A DNA stretch of 64,000 nt from NCBI RefSeq assembly GCF_004000945.1, contig NZ_BIMF01000015.1:62001-126000 (forward strand), written 5' to 3'. Below are positions 9,333 to 17,268 of this stretch, one piece after another. Position numbers and translations under genes: made by a program. The notes below the pieces were generated by a model that was not told the origin of the DNA, ran no database searches, and worked only from the letters and a program-made list of their open reading frames with translations. This stretch comes from Paenibacillus lautus NBRC 15380 (GTDB lineage Bacteria; Bacillota; Bacilli; Paenibacillales; Paenibacillaceae). Position 1 is the stretch's first letter, and the number at the start of each line of letters is the position of its first letter.

Positions 9333-9359
9333 AAAAAAACCTCTACCGAAGTAGAGGTT
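9333..9359 (-). terminator. trp leader attenuator (intrinsic terminator)
   Basis: AACCTCTAC pairs with GTAGAGGTT over a TTCG tetraloop, followed by a run of seven T's, ending about 30 bases before the trpE ATG. The 5' arm can also pair with GTAGAG-TTA-GGTT inside the upstream triplet array (9596-9584), with TTA bulged. That would be the antiterminator. TRAP bound to the array would block this pairing and let the terminator form. The alternative pairing is my reading of the sequence. Confidence 0.85.
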
Positions 9360-9543
9360 AATGTTCAGAAAAAGTCTATGAAAAAAGAGCGCGGTCAAGG
9401 AATTACAACCCATTCAACGACGAACTACAGCGGCTATTGTTCCAAAGACGGATACAAGAAATAGGCTTGTAACCAGCCGTATGAACATGCTGTACTATTC
9501 ATCATGAAATCAAGTTCATCCTTAATCCCGATTATGTTATTAC

Positions 9544-9603
9544 CTAAACTGCCTCAGCTCTTCTCAACTCAACTCATCTGTAAAACCTAACTCTACTCAA
9601 CTA
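9544..9603 (-). promoter_or_regulatory. TRAP-binding array in the trp operon leader
   Basis: Read on the minus strand, the leader holds about twelve NAG triplets: TAG, GAG, GAG, TAG, CAG, five consecutive GAG, CAG and TAG. Most are separated by exactly two bases. The exceptions are two one-base gaps and one six-base gap in the middle. B. subtilis trp leaders carry eleven (G/U)AG triplets that wrap around the 11-mer TRAP ring. The TRAP gene mtrB is in this window. The array begins within about ten bases of the predicted transcription start and ends about 185 bases before the terminator. Confidence 0.85.
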
Positions 9604-9613
9604 TTCTGATATC

Positions 9614-9643
9614 ACTATACAGGATGATGCCGTGTTACTGCAA
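9614..9643 (-). promoter_or_regulatory. Promoter of the trp operon
   Basis: TTGCAG (9643-9638) and TATAGT (9619-9614) are spaced by 18 bases, just beyond the aroH stop. This matches the B. subtilis layout, where trpE has its own promoter within the aro supraoperon. Confidence 0.7.
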
Positions 9644-9658
9644 CCCTAAATTTCTACA

Positions 9659-10033
9659 TCAAGCGTTGGAGCCTGATAAATCCGGACGCAGCCGCTTGGC
9701 TTCGTTCAAATACACATGCTTAATCTCGCTCTGGCTTTTATCCGTATTGACCTGCACCATAAACCGGATGCAGCGCGGCAGACTGCCTTGAACCGGTATT
9801 TCAACCGAACACATTAAAGGGACGAGATCCCAGCCCTCCAGCTGGCGTATCGCTTTCGCCGGAAATGTCGCATCCAGATCCTGTGTCATCGTAATCCATA
9901 TGTTGCTGATATACTCCGGCTGAAGCTCGTTTCGTCTCACCATCTCTTCAAGCAGCCGCAGCGTTTCCTGTACAATCTCCTGCTCATCGTTGCGGGTGAC
10001 GGTTGTCGCCCCCCGGATTCCCCGATTCATCAT
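9659..10033 (-). CDS. aroH: Chorismate mutase, AroH type
   Basis: Rearranges chorismate to prephenate, feeding TyrA and the phenylalanine branch. The 124-residue protein has the monofunctional AroH fold signatures RGIRGATTV at the N-terminus, WITMTQDLDATFPAKAIR and a late arginine in SLPRCIRFMVQVNT. It is a stand-alone trimeric-type mutase, not fused to dehydrogenase or dehydratase. It follows aroB by three bases, and the trp promoter lies immediately beyond it. Confidence 0.95.
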   Translation of the reverse strand: MMNRGIRGATTVTRNDEQEIVQETLRLLEEMVRRNELQPEYISNIWITMTQDLDATFPAKAIRQLEGWDLVPLMCSVEIPVQGSLPRCIRFMVQVNTDKSQSEIKHVYLNEAKRLRPDLSGSNA

Positions 10034-10036
10034 GAA

Positions 10037-11131
10037 CTATCCCTCTCCCTTCAACTGTTCAACCACGGATCGAACAGCTTCTACCGGTACATCCTTAACG
10101 ATGCTGACGGTGCCGATGGATTCCGGTACGATAAATACCATATTCCCCTCGGCGAACTTTTTATCGTGCTGCATAGCGTCCATAATTCGCTCAACCGAGA
10201 CGTCACACGGCAAGGTTACCGGCAGATTGACCGCCTTCAACATGCTCACTGTCTCGTTGTGCAGATCCGACGGTCTGCCGAGCTTTTCGGCAAGGCGGGC
10301 CGAACCGGCCATTCCGATTGCAATCGCCTCACCGTGCAAAAAGCGTCCGTAGCCGCCAACGGCTTCAATGGCATGACCGATGGTATGCCCCAGATTAAGG
10401 ATGGCACGCAAACCGCCTTCCCGCTCGTCCTGGGATACCACATCCGCCTTGATCGCGCAGCCGCGCTCCAGGCCATATATCAGCGTATCGGGATCCAGGC
10501 TCAGCAGCTTCTGACCATTCTCCCGGCACCAATAGGCAAAATCACGGTCCAGGATCAAACCATGCTTCACCATTTCCGCAAGACCTGAGGATACCTCACG
10601 CGGAGGCAATGACATCAGCGTGTTTACATCATAAACGACCATAACGGGTTGATGGAACGCACCGATCATATTTTTGGCTAACGGATGATTGACCGCCACT
10701 TTGCCGCCGACGCTGCTGTCATGGGCCAGGATGGTGGTCGGGATCTGAACAAACGTCACGCCGCGCATGTACGTTGCCGCGACGAATCCGGCCAGATCAC
10801 CTACAACGCCTCCACCCAGCGCGAATACTGCGGAGCTGCGGTCCAGCTTGCCGTTGATTGCTGTAGTCATTACCTCTTCATAGACTTGAAGCGACTTGGA
10901 GGATTCACCGGAAGGGACAATATGGGAAATAACCGTGTATCCTTCCGATTTTAACTGCTCCTCGACTTGAGACAAATAATGAGGCGCCACTTTATCATCC
11001 GTAACGATCAAATGTGGGCTCTTCCTAGTAATCCCATGCTTCGCGCTCAGCTCACCGATGGTATCCAATATCCCAGCTCCGATATAAATCGGATATGAGC
11101 GCTCTCCCAGTTCCACCTGAAGTGTTCTCAT
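10037..11131 (-). CDS. aroB: 3-dehydroquinate synthase
   Basis: NAD- and metal-dependent cyclisation of DAHP to 3-dehydroquinate, second step of the shikimate pathway. SGESSKSLQVYEEV, the nucleotide-binding ALGGGVVGDLAGFVAATYMRG, and the metal ligands in the LAEMVKHGLI and NLGHTIGHAIE motifs are visible, with HGEAIAIG after them. Length 364 is normal. It starts one base after the aroC stop, within the aro operon. Confidence 0.96.
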   Translation of the reverse strand: MRTLQVELGERSYPIYIGAGILDTIGELSAKHGITRKSPHLIVTDDKVAPHYLSQVEEQLKSEGYTVISHIVPSGESSKSLQVYEEVMTTAINGKLDRSSAVFALGGGVVGDLAGFVAATYMRGVTFVQIPTTILAHDSSVGGKVAVNHPLAKNMIGAFHQPVMVVYDVNTLMSLPPREVSSGLAEMVKHGLILDRDFAYWCRENGQKLLSLDPDTLIYGLERGCAIKADVVSQDEREGGLRAILNLGHTIGHAIEAVGGYGRFLHGEAIAIGMAGSARLAEKLGRPSDLHNETVSMLKAVNLPVTLPCDVSVERIMDAMQHDKKFAEGNMVFIVPESIGTVSIVKDVPVEAVRSVVEQLKGEG

Positions 11132-11132
11132 A

Positions 11133-12302
11133 TTAGTAGTTCTCCAGCTGCTTCAGGTAGCTCTGGTAATTCGCATGAATCTCTTCCATCGAATCACCGC
11201 CAAACTTCTCCAGAAACGCCTTTGCTACCTCCCAGGTAACAACATGCTCCATGACAACGCTGGCTGCCGGAACCGCACAGGCATCCGAGCGTTCAACCTG
11301 AGCCGTGAAAGCTTCCTTCGTATCGATATCCACGCTTTGAAGCGGCTTGTACAGCGTTGGAATCGGCTTCATGACGCCGCGAACGACGATCGGCATGCCG
11401 TTGGTCATCCCGCCTTCAAATCCGCCCAGGCGATTGGTTGCGCGGTGATATCCGCGCTCTTCACTGTACATAATCTCGTCATGCACCTGGGAACCGGGCA
11501 ATTGGCCTGCTTCAAATCCGATTCCGACCTCAACGCCCTTAAAGGCATTAATCGACATCACGCCCTGTGCGATGCGGCCATCCAGCTTGCGGTCATATTG
11601 GACATGGCTGCCCAGTCCGACCGGCACTCCTTCGATGATGCATTCCACGATGCCGCCGATGGAGTCGCCTTCTTTTTTGATCTGGTCTATGTAGGCTTCC
11701 ATTTTCTTCTCGGTCTCTTCGTCCACCACGCGAACCGAGGAGGCTTCCGTACGCTCGATCAGCTCATCAATCGAAAGATTGTGCGGGGGAGCTTCGATCT
11801 CGCCAATCCGGATGACCTGGCCAGCCACTTTAACGCCGAATTGTGCCAGGAATTGTCTCGCGATAGCGCCAACCGCTACGCGAACCGTGGTTTCACGGGC
11901 ACTGGAGCGTTCCAGCACATTACGCAGATCCTTCAGGTTGTACTTCAAACCGCCGTTCAAGTCGGCATGCCCCGGTCTTGGGCGGTGCACCCGTCTTTTC
12001 ACCTCGTCGCTACCTTCAATCGGCTCCACGTTCATAATGTTCTGCCAATGCTTCCAGTCGTTATTCTGCACGACCAAGGCGATTGGCGCACCGGTTGTAT
12101 ATCCGTGACGCACGCCCCCAAGGATTTGCGCGGTATCCTTCTCGATCTGCATGCGGCGCCCCCGGCCATACCCCTTCTGTCTCCGATGAAGCTGAAAGTT
12201 CAATGCTTCGAAATCAAGCTCCAAATTACTTGGAAGTCCTTCGATTATGGTTGTCAACTGAGGACCGTGTGTTTCCCCAGCAGTTAAAAAGCGTAAGCTC
12301 AT
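11133..12302 (-). CDS. aroC: Chorismate synthase
   Basis: FMN-dependent 1,4-elimination of EPSP to chorismate, the branch compound used by trpE and aroH downstream. Signatures include TAGETHGPQL near the N-terminus, RRQKGYGRGRRM, RPRPGHADLNG, RSSARETTVRVAVG and the TNRLGGFEGGMTNG loop. Length is 389. B. subtilis calls the same gene aroF. It is the first gene behind a good promoter at 12367-12395, so it probably heads the aro-trp transcript. Confidence 0.97.
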   Translation of the reverse strand: MSLRFLTAGETHGPQLTTIIEGLPSNLELDFEALNFQLHRRQKGYGRGRRMQIEKDTAQILGGVRHGYTTGAPIALVVQNNDWKHWQNIMNVEPIEGSDEVKRRVHRPRPGHADLNGGLKYNLKDLRNVLERSSARETTVRVAVGAIARQFLAQFGVKVAGQVIRIGEIEAPPHNLSIDELIERTEASSVRVVDEETEKKMEAYIDQIKKEGDSIGGIVECIIEGVPVGLGSHVQYDRKLDGRIAQGVMSINAFKGVEVGIGFEAGQLPGSQVHDEIMYSEERGYHRATNRLGGFEGGMTNGMPIVVRGVMKPIPTLYKPLQSVDIDTKEAFTAQVERSDACAVPAASVVMEHVVTWEVAKAFLEKFGGDSMEEIHANYQSYLKQLENY

Positions 12303-12366
12303 GATGCTTTTCCCCCTTTAAACTTTTAAGCGTTAAACCGCTAAACTCCGTAAATATCTTCTGCTC

Positions 12367-12395
12367 ATTATAGTATAGGTCTAACGCTTTGACAA
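12367..12395 (-). promoter_or_regulatory. Promoter of the aroC-aroB-aroH operon
   Basis: TTGTCA (12395-12390), 17 bases, then a perfect TATAAT (12372-12367), with the aroC ATG about 65 bases downstream. No riboswitch or T-box is recognised in that short leader. Confidence 0.78.
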
Positions 12396-12411
12396 GAATG
12401 TCGCAAGACAA

Positions 12412-12453
12412 GCAAAAGCGCCTCTCATCCTACGGATTGAAAAGCGCTTTTGC
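12412..12453 (-). terminator. Terminator-like hairpin after cheR
   Basis: GCAAAAGCGC and GCGCTTTTGC form a 10-bp stem between the cheR stop and the aroC promoter. The following tract on the minus strand is TTGTCTTG, so the U-run is weak. Confidence 0.6.
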
Positions 12454-12471
12454 GTTTATTGACAGCTGTCT

Positions 12472-13275
12472 CTATTGAATTTTACGGTAGAAAAAGGTCT
12501 CGTTGCTCTCCAGGCCATATTGTCCCGGATTAAAGATTTGTTCCGTGCTGCCCACAAACAAAAATCCGCCTGGCTTCAAGCTTGACGCAAACTTCTGGTA
12601 CAGCTTATGCTTGGCCCCTTCCGTGAAATAAATCATCACGTTTCGACAAACGATCAGATCATACCCAGTCTCAAAGCGGTCCGTCAGCAGATTCTGCTTA
12701 TGAAAGGTGACTTCTTTCTTCAAATGCTCACTGAAGCGATACACCGAACCTTCTTCCTTAAAATAGCGGGCGGCTACATCCGGAGGCACATCCTTCAATG
12801 ACCTCTCGACATATAGGCCTTCCTTCGCTTTATGTAATGCCCCATCATCAATATCCGTCGCCGCGATTCGCGCACGGCCCAGCATCTTCTGTTCGGACAG
12901 TATCATGGCAAGCGTATATGGCTCCTCACCCGTGGAGCAGGCGGCGCTCCATATTTTCAATACCCCGGGATTCTGCTGGGATATCTCTGGCAATATTTTG
13001 TCACGGAGAACTTCCCACCGGTTGGGATTGCGCCAAAACTCCGAGACGTTAATTGTCATCCGGTCCAAAAACTCATGAAATAATGGCTTGTCCTTCATCA
13101 TGGCGTCATAGAAGTCCGAAAAGGTTTCAAACCCCTTCTTCATACGCAGCGTTGTTAGCCTTCGCTTCATCTGGGCCTCTTTATAATCTGCCAGATTGAT
13201 CCCCGTGCTTCGTTCGATACTGCGAACAAAGCCGATATAATCCGGATCATCCAGCACAGGTTCATGTTCCGTCAT
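12472..13275 (-). CDS. cheR: Chemotaxis protein methyltransferase CheR
   Basis: Uses SAM to methylate glutamates on chemoreceptors. The N-terminal helical domain (YIGFVRSIERSTGINLADYKEAQMKRRL) recognises receptors. The catalytic domain has KIWSAACSTGEEPYTLAMIL for SAM binding, ATDIDDGAL, and DLIVCRNVMIYF. I placed the start at 13275 (MTEHEPV) because the upstream 25 codons overlap ndk and have no family match. Length 267. It lies between ndk and aroC as in B. subtilis, away from other chemotaxis genes. Confidence 0.95.
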   Translation of the reverse strand: MTEHEPVLDDPDYIGFVRSIERSTGINLADYKEAQMKRRLTTLRMKKGFETFSDFYDAMMKDKPLFHEFLDRMTINVSEFWRNPNRWEVLRDKILPEISQQNPGVLKIWSAACSTGEEPYTLAMILSEQKMLGRARIAATDIDDGALHKAKEGLYVERSLKDVPPDVAARYFKEEGSVYRFSEHLKKEVTFHKQNLLTDRFETGYDLIVCRNVMIYFTEGAKHKLYQKFASSLKPGGFLFVGSTEQIFNPGQYGLESNETFFYRKIQ

Positions 13276-13315
13276 CGTATCATCCTGTTTAATCAGATTA
13301 TTCCGCGTCCTTAGC

Positions 13316-13768
13316 TTACAGCCAAGGGGACAGCGTCTTGTTATATTCAACTAATTCCTTCTCTTCAAAAAAATTGGAAATTTCGCGTTGGGCGCTCTCC
13401 GGTGAATCCGATCCATGAATCAGATTGTGCGGCGTATGAGCTGAAAAATCCCCCCGAATCGTCCCGGGCAGCGCATCCTTCACATTCGTTTTGCCGATCA
13501 CCTGACGGGACAAAGCAATGATGTCGTCCCCTTCCCAAACCATCGCAAACACCGGTCCGGACGTGATAAACCCAACCAGGTTCTCAAAAAAATCTTTGCC
13601 TTCATGTTCCGCATAATGGCGCTTGGCCTGCTCGTCTGAAATCTGCAGGAACTTGCCTGCAACCAGCTTGAATCCTTTATCCTCCAAACGGCCGACGATT
13701 CGGCCGATCAGCCCACGCTGTACACCATCGGGTTTAATCATTAAAAAAGTACGTTCCATTGGCCTCAT
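13316..13768 (-). CDS. ndk: Nucleoside diphosphate kinase
   Basis: Transfers gamma-phosphate between nucleoside triphosphates and diphosphates. ERTFLMIKPDGVQRGLIGRI at the N-terminus and the phosphohistidine motif in TPHNLIHGSDSPESAQREI are intact. Starting at MRPMERT (13768) gives 150 residues and a GAGGGG site seven bases upstream. MERTF three codons later is the other candidate. Confidence 0.96.
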   Translation of the reverse strand: MRPMERTFLMIKPDGVQRGLIGRIVGRLEDKGFKLVAGKFLQISDEQAKRHYAEHEGKDFFENLVGFITSGPVFAMVWEGDDIIALSRQVIGKTNVKDALPGTIRGDFSAHTPHNLIHGSDSPESAQREISNFFEEKELVEYNKTLSPWL

Positions 13769-13870
13769 CACGCTTCCCCTCATTCTAGGATATTGAACAA
13801 TCATTCCATGCTCAGGTGATGTTACATGTTTGTACCCGTATTTTAACAGAAAGCAACCTCATGGTTAAGG

Positions 13871-14845
13871 CTAATATGACCGCTTCGTAATAAAATTTGC
13901 GATATCTCTTAGCTGTTTTTTGGTCTTGATGTCAGGCAAAGTATCCAATGCGGCCAATGCTTTACGGATATACCGATCAGCCAACGCCTCAGATCTCGAT
14001 ATACCATCGCTTGAGGTTACAAGCTCCACGGCGTCCGTCACATCACACTGGCCATTCAGTGCATGAATCCGATCCAGCGCTTGCAGCAGCGGCTCCCTCC
14101 GTTTGCTATCTTCGAGAGCAAATATAACGGGCAGCGTAATATTCCCCTGCCTCATATCGCTCCCCGGCGGCTTGCCAATCTGCTTCTCCGTCCCGCACAG
14201 ATCCAGAAGATCGTCCTGAATCTGAAAGGCCATGCCGACGTTATATCCGAATCGATACAGAGCGTTTGCGACCTTGCGGTCCGCATCCGCAGCCAGTGCT
14301 CCGAGCTGGCAGCTGACGGCGATCAAGAGCGACGTCTTGCGGCGAATGCGAAGAAGGTACCTTCTGACGTCCTGATCGGTATTAAAGAAATCACGAATCT
14401 GCTCCATTTCGCCGATGGACATCTCGACCATGGCCTTGGCGAGAATTTGATGAATCTCTGGCTGCTTCAGGTGGGTCGTCAACTCCAGGGCCTTGCCGTA
14501 AATATAGTCGCCGGTATACATGGCAATCCGGTTGTCCCATTTCGCCTTTACCGTTGGCTTACCGCGCCGCGTGTCCGCATCATCGATCACGTCATCGTGA
14601 ACGAGCGATGCGCTGTGAATCATCTCGAGCGGCACGGCCACATGCTTCAGCTTGTCAATGTCATAGTCGCCGAACTTACCGCCCATGAGCACAAAAACAG
14701 GACGGAGTCGCTTGCCCCCTGCTCGGAGCAGATGCAAAGAAGTCTCTGTCAGCTCGGGGCTGTCGCCTTCGACACTGAGATAGAGTTCCTTCTCGATAAC
14801 GTCCATATCTTTTTTTAATGTTCCGAATATGTCAAATCGTTTCAT
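13871..14845 (-). CDS. hepT: Heptaprenyl diphosphate synthase component II (HepT)
   Basis: Catalytic subunit of the two-component trans-prenyl synthase that makes the C35 side chain of menaquinone, paired with HepS (18129-17269). The two aspartate-rich motifs are present: DDVIDDADTRRG near residues 90-100 and FQIQDDLLD near residue 220. GGKRLRPVFVLM binds isopentenyl diphosphate. Length 324 is normal. In B. subtilis hepS-menG-hepT are contiguous. Here ubiA and ubiX lie between menG and hepT. Confidence 0.94.
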   Translation of the reverse strand: MKRFDIFGTLKKDMDVIEKELYLSVEGDSPELTETSLHLLRAGGKRLRPVFVLMGGKFGDYDIDKLKHVAVPLEMIHSASLVHDDVIDDADTRRGKPTVKAKWDNRIAMYTGDYIYGKALELTTHLKQPEIHQILAKAMVEMSIGEMEQIRDFFNTDQDVRRYLLRIRRKTSLLIAVSCQLGALAADADRKVANALYRFGYNVGMAFQIQDDLLDLCGTEKQIGKPPGSDMRQGNITLPVIFALEDSKRREPLLQALDRIHALNGQCDVTDAVELVTSSDGISRSEALADRYIRKALAALDTLPDIKTKKQLRDIANFITKRSY

Positions 14846-15033
14846 CTTTTCACCCGTATGCTTAGATTCTCATTCCATAACTCCGGCACTACCTTGCAAT
14901 CTTAGCAGGCCAAGTTCATCCACGAACTTGAAATATAAGCGTAACCCTTCCTGTTGTCGTTCGCCAAAATCGTAGCACAGGTTCGTAAAGCAGAATTGCA
15001 GCAGCCGCTAACTCCCCGATACACTCCGGCCTG

Positions 15034-15636
15034 CTAGTCACCCCATCTTGTATACAATTGATGTTCAATGCGTAAGCTGTCCAATACCTTGCCGACCAGA
15101 AAATTCACGATATCATCAATGGTCTTCGGTCCGTAATAGAACGCAGGCATCGCGGGAATGATTTTAACGCCAAGCTTGGCCAGCGCCAGCATGTTCTCCA
15201 GGTGAATCGCATGCAGAGGCGTTTCTCTCGGGACAAGCACCAGAGGACGGCCTTCTTTCAGCATCACATCCGCGGCGCGTCCCATCAGATTGTCGGAAGA
15301 GCCGTGTGCCACCGAGGATAATGTCCCCATGGAGCATGGCATAATGATCATGCCTTCCACCAGGAAAGATCCACTGGCTATCGTAGCCCCGATGTCGGAG
15401 ATCGGATGGTACATCACATTTCCCTCGTATCCGCCGAATTTCTCGGCCAGCACTTCTTCGCGGTTGCCCGCCTGAAAGCCCATTTCCTCCTTCAGGACAC
15501 GCCAGCCCGCATTGGAAATGATCAAATGCACATCATAGCCCAGCGAGAGCAGGCTCTCGGTGAGGCGAACACCGTATATGCTGCCGCTGGCTCCCGTAAT
15601 ACCGACAACCCAGCTTTTTCTGCGCATGGATTTCAT
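15034..15636 (-). CDS. ubiX: UbiX-family flavin prenyltransferase
   Basis: Attaches dimethylallyl to FMN to make prenylated FMN, the cofactor of UbiD-type decarboxylases. GITGASGSIYGVRL at the N-terminus, VEGMIIMPCSMGTLSSVAHGSSDNLMGRAADVMLKE and LVLVPRETPLHAIHLENM are family signatures. Length 200. The ATG overlaps the ubiA stop (ATGA), so the two are translationally coupled. No UbiD partner is visible in the window. In futalosine-pathway bacteria a UbiX homologue (MqnM) works beside a UbiA homologue in menaquinone synthesis, which this context suggests. Confidence 0.9.
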   Translation of the reverse strand: MKSMRRKSWVVGITGASGSIYGVRLTESLLSLGYDVHLIISNAGWRVLKEEMGFQAGNREEVLAEKFGGYEGNVMYHPISDIGATIASGSFLVEGMIIMPCSMGTLSSVAHGSSDNLMGRAADVMLKEGRPLVLVPRETPLHAIHLENMLALAKLGVKIIPAMPAFYYGPKTIDDIVNFLVGKVLDSLRIEHQLYTRWGD

Positions 15637-16508
15637 CAGATATACCGCACCACCAAATCAATCAGAGTGAATACAAACAGGATGATGCTCAGTGTGCTGT
15701 TCATTGTAAAAAAGGCGGTTTGCAGACGGCTCATATCGTTCGGCGACAAGATGTAATGCTGATAGAACAAAATTCCGCAGGCGATGATCATGCCGATCAG
15801 ATACCACCAGCCAACCGGTGTGACAAAGAAAAGAACGATAAAACCGATGGCTGTTACTACGTGAAAGCCGCGCGCGAACCACAACGCTTTATGCAAACCG
15901 AACCGGGATGGAATCGAGTACAGCCTTTCTTTGGCATCAAACTTCTCATCCTGGCAAGCGTAAACAATATCAAATCCGGCTGTCCAAAACGCAAGCGCGA
16001 TATAGAACACAATGGCCTTCCAGTCGATTTGACCGGTTACCGCAACCCATCCGCCAAGCGGAGCCAATGCTGTTGTAAGCCCGAGCACCAGATGACAAAG
16101 CCAAGTAAACCGTTTGGTGTATGAATAAATAATGAGCATAAAAATAGCGATAGGCAGCAAACGGAAAGCAAACGGATCCAGCATGTAAGTCGCCCAGAAA
16201 AACACCGCGAAAGACAGAATAATGAATAAGATAACTTCCAGCGGTTTCAGCAGCCCAGCCGGAATGGCCCGATTTGCGGTGCGGGGGTTCTTGGCATCGA
16301 TATGCTGGTCCGTGAGCCGATTCAATCCGAAGGCAGCGCTGCGTGCACCGAACATGGCAAGAAAGATCCAGCCGATATCTCCCCAGGATGGTAAGCGGTC
16401 AAACACAACGGCCGATCCTAGAATCGCCCCCATAAAAGCGAAAGGTAGAGCAAACAGTGTATGCTCCACTTTAATCATTTCAAGATAAGTTCCTATTTTC
16501 TTAAACAT
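15636..16508 (-). CDS. UbiA-family aromatic polyprenyltransferase (UbiA/MqnP type)
   Basis: An integral membrane enzyme joining a polyprenyl chain to an aromatic acid. The first Asp-rich motif is NRLTDQHIDAKNPRTANRAI, the second is YACQDEKFDAKERLYSIPSRFG, and about eight hydrophobic segments are visible. The sequence looks like 4-hydroxybenzoate-type UbiA, although Firmicutes make menaquinone, not ubiquinone. A likely substrate is therefore 1,4-dihydroxy-6-naphthoate of the futalosine route (MqnP role, inference). The start at 16508 has AAGGAG nine bases upstream. It overlaps menG by eight bases and is coupled to ubiX. Confidence 0.85.
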   Translation of the reverse strand: MFKKIGTYLEMIKVEHTLFALPFAFMGAILGSAVVFDRLPSWGDIGWIFLAMFGARSAAFGLNRLTDQHIDAKNPRTANRAIPAGLLKPLEVILFIILSFAVFFWATYMLDPFAFRLLPIAIFMLIIYSYTKRFTWLCHLVLGLTTALAPLGGWVAVTGQIDWKAIVFYIALAFWTAGFDIVYACQDEKFDAKERLYSIPSRFGLHKALWFARGFHVVTAIGFIVLFFVTPVGWWYLIGMIIACGILFYQHYILSPNDMSRLQTAFFTMNSTLSIILFVFTLIDLVVRYI

Positions 16509-17259
16509 CCAGATTCTCCTTGATCCCAATATGTAAGGCTGCTATGCCACCAGTCAAGGGATAGGCCTGAACCTGTTTAAGTCCGGTCTGACGGAAAGCT
16601 TCGGCAAGCTCCTCTCGTCCTGGGAACAAAGCCAGCGATTCCGGCAGCCACTTATACTGCTCGTAACGCTTGGCTACCAGTTTCCCCATCCGAGGCAGCA
16701 CTTGTTGAAAGTAGAAATAATAAATGCCTTTGAACGGCTGCCAAGTCGGCTTGGACAGTTCCAAACATACAACCATCCCGCCAGGCTTAACCACGCGTTT
16801 CATCTCATGCAGAACCTGCATGTAATCCGGCACATTGCGAAGACCGAAACCGATCGTCGCGTAATCGAACTGATTGTCTTCGAACGGCAGGCTCATGGCA
16901 TTCCCCTGAACCAGTTCTATCTGTTGGTCCAGCCCCTGTTTGGCAACCTTCCCCCGGCCGACATTCAGCATCCCCTCACTGAAATCGAGTCCAACTATGT
17001 GTCCGGATTCACTTGCCTGTGCCATACTGATCGTCCAGTCGCAAGTACCGCAGCATAGATCGATGGCCGTATCGCCGCGACGCATATTCATCTTCTTCAT
17101 CGTAAACTTGCGCCAGGCTTTATGTCTTCGAAAGCTGAGAATGTCATTCATAATATCATATTTTCCCGAAATGCTTTCAAAGACGGAATGGACGTATTGC
17201 TCTTTCGGATTTTTGCCGTCATGCTTGCTCATGTCTAACTTGGTTGTTTGATTATCCAC
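16501..17259 (-). CDS. ubiE: Demethylmenaquinone methyltransferase
   Basis: SAM-dependent C-methyltransferase for the last step to menaquinone (MenG/UbiE). Motifs: KYDIMNDILSFRRHKAWR at the N-terminus, the SAM-binding AIDLCCGTCDWT, VQGNAMSLPFEDNQFDYATIGFGLRNV and VVCLELSKP. It begins with GTG at 17259 behind a GGGGG. It sits between hepS and ubiA, as expected for a menaquinone gene, and the same enzyme type works in both the Men and the futalosine pathways. Confidence 0.94.
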   Translation of the reverse strand: MDNQTTKLDMSKHDGKNPKEQYVHSVFESISGKYDIMNDILSFRRHKAWRKFTMKKMNMRRGDTAIDLCCGTCDWTISMAQASESGHIVGLDFSEGMLNVGRGKVAKQGLDQQIELVQGNAMSLPFEDNQFDYATIGFGLRNVPDYMQVLHEMKRVVKPGGMVVCLELSKPTWQPFKGIYYFYFQQVLPRMGKLVAKRYEQYKWLPESLALFPGREELAEAFRQTGLKQVQAYPLTGGIAALHIGIKENLDV

Positions 17260-17268
17260 AGCATCCCC

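Noticed and set aside
9361..9540. T-box in the trp leader
   Set aside because: No AGGGTGGNACCGCG-like sequence or Stem I signature is present; the NAG array fits TRAP.
11175..12287. 370-codon open frame opposite aroC
   Set aside because: Antisense mirror of chorismate synthase with no ribosome site.
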